NCBI RefSeq assembly: GCF_001700435.1
Contig: NZ_LYPC01000014.1
Span: forward strand, 868,001 to 932,000
Origin: Paenibacillus pectinilyticus
GTDB lineage: Bacteria; Bacillota; Bacilli; Paenibacillales; NBRC-103111
Length of the DNA: 64,000 nucleotides
Direction: 5' to 3'
Shown here in pieces: positions 60,036-64,000 of this stretch (the first letter of the stretch is position 1; the number at the start of each line of letters is the position of its first letter). A program made the position numbers and the translations under genes. The notes under the pieces were generated by a model that saw only the letters and a program-made list of their open reading frames with translations, searched no databases and was not told where the DNA came from.

Positions 60036-61520
60036 TTAGTTCATAGTGCTGGTTTGAGGGTGATAACTGTCACGGTTTTTCGGGCTCTTCTCGATGAATA
60101 CGGTCATAATCAACAGACATAGCAGTCCTGCACATAGGAAAACCGGATACCATGCTTTCGTGAAACGTCCAGCTTCCATAATCACGATCATCCATATCGA
60201 GGGGAGAAGCGGCTGTCCGTAGGCTTTCCACCAATCTAACGTAAACTTTTCGATATAAAAAAGCACAATCATCGTTACGGCCGAGACGGCCCAACCCCCG
60301 GTATATATCAAGACCGCCCAGACCGGGTTTTTGGCCGCGATAAAAGGGACGATCGCAATCACGAAGATGGCGGCTACGATCATGACCCAGAAGTTGGCCC
60401 TCGTTTTGCCGATGCCGGCTAGAATGCTGCCGCCAAGCCGACCTACGGAGGAGAAAAGAACGCCTAAAGCCATCAAGCGAATATACGTGGCGGAATCCCC
60501 CGTCGAGTAACTGGAGCCAAATAAAAAGCCATTAATCTGATTGGGAAATAAACAGATCAACGCCGTCAAAGGGTATAAAAGAATATTGTTGTACCGAATA
60601 CAACTTGTCCCCCGGTGTCTGCTTTCCTCTACATCCTGTGAGCTTTCCGCTACGAAAGGCAGTGTCACGATCATAAAAGCCCAAGTTATGATGCCGATAA
60701 ACCCTGTAATCCGGAACCCATTTGCCAAATATCCGACCGCAATGACTGAACTTGAACCGACCATCATGATCAAAAATGGTTGTTGAAAGGCTTTGGCAAT
60801 ATTCCCGGCCCATGAAGGTAATCCATACGCTAGCATACTGCGAATTTCTAGTACAGGAAGCCGTCCGAACCATTGTGGTTTATGCACACGTTCAACCTTC
60901 CAGCAGACAAAAAGGGCTGTCAGCATCGCACCAACGCCCATCCAAAGCGAAATATTTTCTAAGTGATTCAGCTTTCCAACTGGCCAGACAACCCCCAGCA
61001 CAGTACCAGCGGTGGCTAGCGCAGTGGTGATGACCATGAAGAAGGCTTGTGTGCCGAAATCTCGATTTCCCGCAAAAGATGAGACGCCTACATTGACGAT
61101 GGAATTGAATACGAGCATGAACGAACTGAGAATTAAAGCGCCTTTGAGCTCAGGTAAATGATAATAACGAGCCAGCACGGGTGCCAATATGGCGAATAAC
61201 AGGCCGAAGAAGATCCCGAATACGGTGCTACCCGTCAAGGCAACGCGAAATTTACTTTGGATAGCCTCTTCCGGCTTCCGGGAGAAGGTATAAATCAAGG
61301 AAGATGTAAAGCCAATATTCAGAAACAGAGAAGCCAAACCAAAGATTTGAAGCAGGAGATTCACCTGCCCGAATTGGACAGGATCGTGCAGGGCACGGGC
61401 CAGAACGATGCTGCCAACGGTTTGGAGCATTTGATTAATGAAGAGACCCAGCACAATGATGGACACATTTCGAAGTAAAAAACGCTGTGTATCCGTAAGT
61501 TTTAACCGTGACTTTGGCAT
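60036..61520 (-). CDS. Wzx-like polysaccharide/O-antigen flippase (MOP superfamily)
   Basis: A membrane protein of 494 residues with 12-14 predicted helices. NVSIIVLGLFINQMLQTVGS begins the first, and the arrangement resembles the MOP-family polysaccharide exporters (RfbX/Wzx, YvfE type). It probably flips lipid-linked oligosaccharides across the membrane. No glycosyltransferase lies beside it, so its pathway is unknown. I start at ATG 61520, 8 bases after AGAAGGGG. A TTG further upstream (61571) is not needed. Confidence 0.85.
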   Translation of the reverse strand: MPKSRLKLTDTQRFLLRNVSIIVLGLFINQMLQTVGSIVLARALHDPVQFGQVNLLLQIFGLASLFLNIGFTSSLIYTFSRKPEEAIQSKFRVALTGSTVFGIFFGLLFAILAPVLARYYHLPELKGALILSSFMLVFNSIVNVGVSSFAGNRDFGTQAFFMVITTALATAGTVLGVVWPVGKLNHLENISLWMGVGAMLTALFVCWKVERVHKPQWFGRLPVLEIRSMLAYGLPSWAGNIAKAFQQPFLIMMVGSSSVIAVGYLANGFRITGFIGIITWAFMIVTLPFVAESSQDVEESRHRGTSCIRYNNILLYPLTALICLFPNQINGFLFGSSYSTGDSATYIRLMALGVLFSSVGRLGGSILAGIGKTRANFWVMIVAAIFVIAIVPFIAAKNPVWAVLIYTGGWAVSAVTMIVLFYIEKFTLDWWKAYGQPLLPSIWMIVIMEAGRFTKAWYPVFLCAGLLCLLIMTVFIEKSPKNRDSYHPQTSTMN

Positions 61521-61781
61521 ATGTAAGACCCCTTCTCTAGTTCGATTAAACGTTTCAACTATGTTAACCAAAGAGTAGCAGAGCCTTAAGGCGATGACAA
61601 ACCAAGAAATGTAAGCTGAGTGGAGGGAAATGAAGGGATTCGCAGATAAACAATTATAACCGAAGGTAAATGAAGAGATTTATACCTTCCCTTATTTGTA
61701 AATCGGTGAGACGCACTCCCTTATTTTAGGTATAATGTGAAGAAAGATCAGTTACCACACGGTGATGAGGGGTACATACGC

Positions 61782-64000
61782 ATGAATCTTAGTCGAATAG
61801 GGTTTGACAAACGCAGTGTGATGGTCACGTGGCTCACTTCGTATATCTCGGTGTTACTCGTTCCCATTATTATCAGCGGCCTCTTGTATATGGCTTCTTG
61901 GCATGTCGTGGAATCGGAAGTGAATCGCGCGAATAATTCTGCCCTGCAGCAGATGGAGCAAGCGATCGATAACAGCCTCGGCGGGATCGAACGGCTCAGT
62001 GTAGAGATTGCGTTGAATAAACAGGTAAACGCTTTCTTGAATACGAGTAAGCCGCTGACGGACAACGATTATTATGATCTGTTCAATATCGCGAATGATC
62101 TGAGAGTTTATCAGACGGCGAATGACTTCATTGAGCAAATTTTTATCTATTACAGGAATAGTGATACCGTCATATCGGCAAGAGAACGGACGGATAGCCG
62201 TGCGTTATATCAACTCATGGGCCAGCAAGATGGAAGAAGTTACGAAGACTGGAAGTCCTTGTTCAATAAACAATATATTCAGGAATATGCGCCAATTACA
62301 CTCAGTGAGGATGGTCATTCAGCGAAAGCGGTGGTGTATGCCAAATCCGTCAGTTTAGCTAATTTGGATCAGCAGGGCGCTGTTATTTTGTTCGTGATCA
62401 AAGATTCGAAGCTCCTTGAGAAAATCCCCACTTCCGATGCCAATGCCATAGCTGTTCTGGATAAGGAGAACCGATTGGTGGCTGGGAGCGGGTTTGAGCA
62501 ACGGTTGAATTTTATGGTGTACAATCAGTTGTCAGAGAAAAATGGGTTCTTTTATAACCGTGATGCCGGCACCAAGATGGCGGTTTCGTATACCACTTCG
62601 GCGAAGACGGGGTGGAAGTACATCTCGATGATACCTGCTGCGTTGTTTAACGATAAAATGACGTATATGAAAAAATTAGTCTTCGCAAGTATTCTGTTGA
62701 GTCTTCTCTTTGGCGGCATTGTCACGATCCTTTTTCTTAGGAAAAATTATACGCCCATCAATCTCCTCATTCGCAGCTTTTCACTGAAAGCCGGTATCCC
62801 CTTTAGCGAGGGTTCGAATGAGTATGGTTTTTTACAAGAAGCGCTTAATTCGACCTTCGCCGAGAAGGAGCAGGTTGATCGCAGATTGCATCAGCATCGG
62901 GACGTGATTCGTTCCCATTTCCTTCAAGGGCTGCTGAAAGGGCGTTTGGAACCAAGCATCCCGATGTATGAATCCCTTTCTGTGCATGATATGCGGATGG
63001 CATCCCCTCATTTTGCGGTACTGCTTTTTCACATTGATGACTATGGGAAATTTCAAGAAGAGGACTATGCAGATACGCAGAAGCTGAAGCTCATTCAATT
63101 CCTGATTCTGAATGTGACGGAGGAAGTGATGGGGGACCATCAACAGACGTTCAGTACAGATATGGATGATATGCAAGCTTGCATCATCAATTTCGGGGAA
63201 GAACCGAATAAAGACGAGCTGGTTCGCATTGCCGTGGAGGTCAAAGCGTTTTTACTTGAGCATTATCATGTTCATTTGACAGCAGCAATCAGTGGCATGC
63301 ATCAGGAGTGGCTGGGCATTGCGGAAGCGTATCAAGAAACATTATCTGCCCTGGCTTATCGCCTTGTGATGGGAAGCGGAGAGATCATCTGCTATGATGA
63401 ATTACCGAGTTCGGATGCATCCGTGCAGTCACGAAGTTATTATTATCCTATGCATGTTGAGCACCAATTAATTAATTTCGTCAAAGCAGGTGACTATGAG
63501 AAATCAAGTGCCATGATCGAGCAGATTATCGAGGCCAATAGCTCAAATGCCCTGCTTTCCATCTCACTGGCCAAATGTCTGATGTTCGATCTTGCGAGTA
63601 CCTTGCTCAAAACGATGGATGACATTAGCGCAAACGGCAACAGCGGTAATAAGCAGGTAGTGCTGGAACAAATGAATCCGATTGAGCGCTTGACCGAATG
63701 TGAGACGATGAAGGACATGCAAAGAGAACTTCAGGTCATTCTAGAGCACGTGTGTCGATCGATTCAAGAGGATCCCAAGCGGGAATTGAATCAGCTTAGC
63801 GAGTTAGTGAAAGCATACGTGAAAGATAATTACCACGAGGAGAGCTTAAACATCTCGATGATCGGCGGCAAGTTCGGGTTAACGCCTTCCTATTTGTCTA
63901 AACAGTTCAAAATGCAAACAGGCGATGCGCTGCTCGACTATATTAGCCGAACTCGCATCGACGAAGCAAAGCGCTTGCTGCGGGCAGCAAGCATGTCTGT
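61782..64000 (+). CDS. Membrane-anchored AraC-family regulator with sensor domain, 3' end missing
   Basis: The frame is open to the end of the window (at least 739 codons). Residues 17-41 form the first membrane helix (VTWLTSYISVLLVPIIISGL). An extracellular domain of about 260 residues follows (up to MTYMKKL), then a second helix around 300-325 (VFASILLSLLFGGIVTILFL) and a cytoplasmic part. It ends in a helix-turn-helix (LNISMIGGKFGLTPSYLSKQF), with the second motif beginning at DYISRTRIDEAKRLL, typical of AraC proteins. Such single-protein sensors are common in Paenibacillus and often control sugar uptake and hydrolase genes; the target is outside the window. GGTGATGAGGGG lies upstream. Confidence 0.9.
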   Translation, partial: MNLSRIGFDKRSVMVTWLTSYISVLLVPIIISGLLYMASWHVVESEVNRANNSALQQMEQAIDNSLGGIERLSVEIALNKQVNAFLNTSKPLTDNDYYDLFNIANDLRVYQTANDFIEQIFIYYRNSDTVISARERTDSRALYQLMGQQDGRSYEDWKSLFNKQYIQEYAPITLSEDGHSAKAVVYAKSVSLANLDQQGAVILFVIKDSKLLEKIPTSDANAIAVLDKENRLVAGSGFEQRLNFMVYNQLSEKNGFFYNRDAGTKMAVSYTTSAKTGWKYISMIPAALFNDKMTYMKKLVFASILLSLLFGGIVTILFLRKNYTPINLLIRSFSLKAGIPFSEGSNEYGFLQEALNSTFAEKEQVDRRLHQHRDVIRSHFLQGLLKGRLEPSIPMYESLSVHDMRMASPHFAVLLFHIDDYGKFQEEDYADTQKLKLIQFLILNVTEEVMGDHQQTFSTDMDDMQACIINFGEEPNKDELVRIAVEVKAFLLEHYHVHLTAAISGMHQEWLGIAEAYQETLSALAYRLVMGSGEIICYDELPSSDASVQSRSYYYPMHVEHQLINFVKAGDYEKSSAMIEQIIEANSSNALLSISLAKCLMFDLASTLLKTMDDISANGNSGNKQVVLEQMNPIERLTECETMKDMQRELQVILEHVCRSIQEDPKRELNQLSELVKAYVKDNYHEESLNISMIGGKFGLTPSYLSKQFKMQTGDALLDYISRTRIDEAKRLLRAASMS

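Noticed and set aside
61688..61726. Direct repeat TCCCTTATTT (61688 and 61717) as AraC binding site
   Set aside because: Only two short copies in AT-rich sequence 29 bases apart; no evidence beyond chance, and the -35 of the nearby TATAAT is weak.

Overview
The window looks like a Paenibacillus-type chromosome (low to moderate GC, spore-forming Bacillota). Evidence: strong AGGAGG-like ribosome binding sites, three gerA/gerB/gerC germinant-receptor operons, secreted multi-modular glycoside hydrolases, a membrane-anchored AraC-type regulator at the right edge, LacI/CcpA-like and GntR-like operator sites, and a zinc-ribbon L32. No tRNA, rRNA, CRISPR array, transposase or phage gene was seen.

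Layout. 1-1.9 kb: the C-terminal part of an AraC regulator and a PhyH-family dioxygenase. 1.9-2.8 kb: a non-coding block with twelve exact-length 25-bp tandem repeats, flanked by two GAACGTACGTTC palindromes. 2.8-28.1 kb: a large catabolic island. It holds two secreted clan GH-D (alpha-galactosidase-like) enzymes, a carbohydrate ABC importer (lipoprotein plus two permeases, no ATPase), then about 17 closely spaced genes: six short-chain dehydrogenases (one with its catalytic Tyr and Lys replaced), a D-2-hydroxyacid dehydrogenase, a cupin, a UlaG-like metallo-hydrolase, an SMP-30 lactonase, two mutarotase-fold proteins, a VOC protein, a 4-OT tautomerase, and the E1alpha, E1beta and E2 subunits of a thiamine-dependent 2-oxoacid dehydrogenase complex. 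The island ends with two nearly identical GntR/FCD regulators. 28.8-30.9 kb: a third, cytoplasmic clan GH-D-like enzyme.

The island appears to be one regulon. TTGTATAC-type sites overlap the -10 box of the first hydrolase and of the binding-protein gene, lie just downstream of the promoter of the dehydrogenase operon, and recur before the second GntR gene and the cytoplasmic hydrolase. The likely flow is extracellular deglycosylation, import, repeated NAD(P)-dependent oxidation and lactone opening, then thiamine-dependent oxidative cleavage to an acyl-CoA. I see no kinase, aldolase or sugar-acid dehydratase, so this does not match a standard sugar pathway I recognise; the substrate is unknown.

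31-42.4 kb: HxlR regulator, LLM flavin oxidoreductase and FMN reductase; ArsR regulator and MFS exporter; a CPA1 Na+/H+ antiporter; and a two-component system with a MacB/FtsX-type ABC exporter, whose promoter carries 11-bp-phased GTCACT repeats. 42.4-49.6 kb: two tandem gerABC sets on the minus strand. 49.7-56.2 kb: a lone rpmF, an aldehyde dehydrogenase and zinc alcohol dehydrogenase with a divergent LysR regulator, a MerR/MFS pair, and a CBS-domain protein. 56.3-60 kb: a third gerABC operon with a sigma-G-like promoter. 60-64 kb: a Wzx-like flippase (minus strand) and a truncated membrane AraC regulator.
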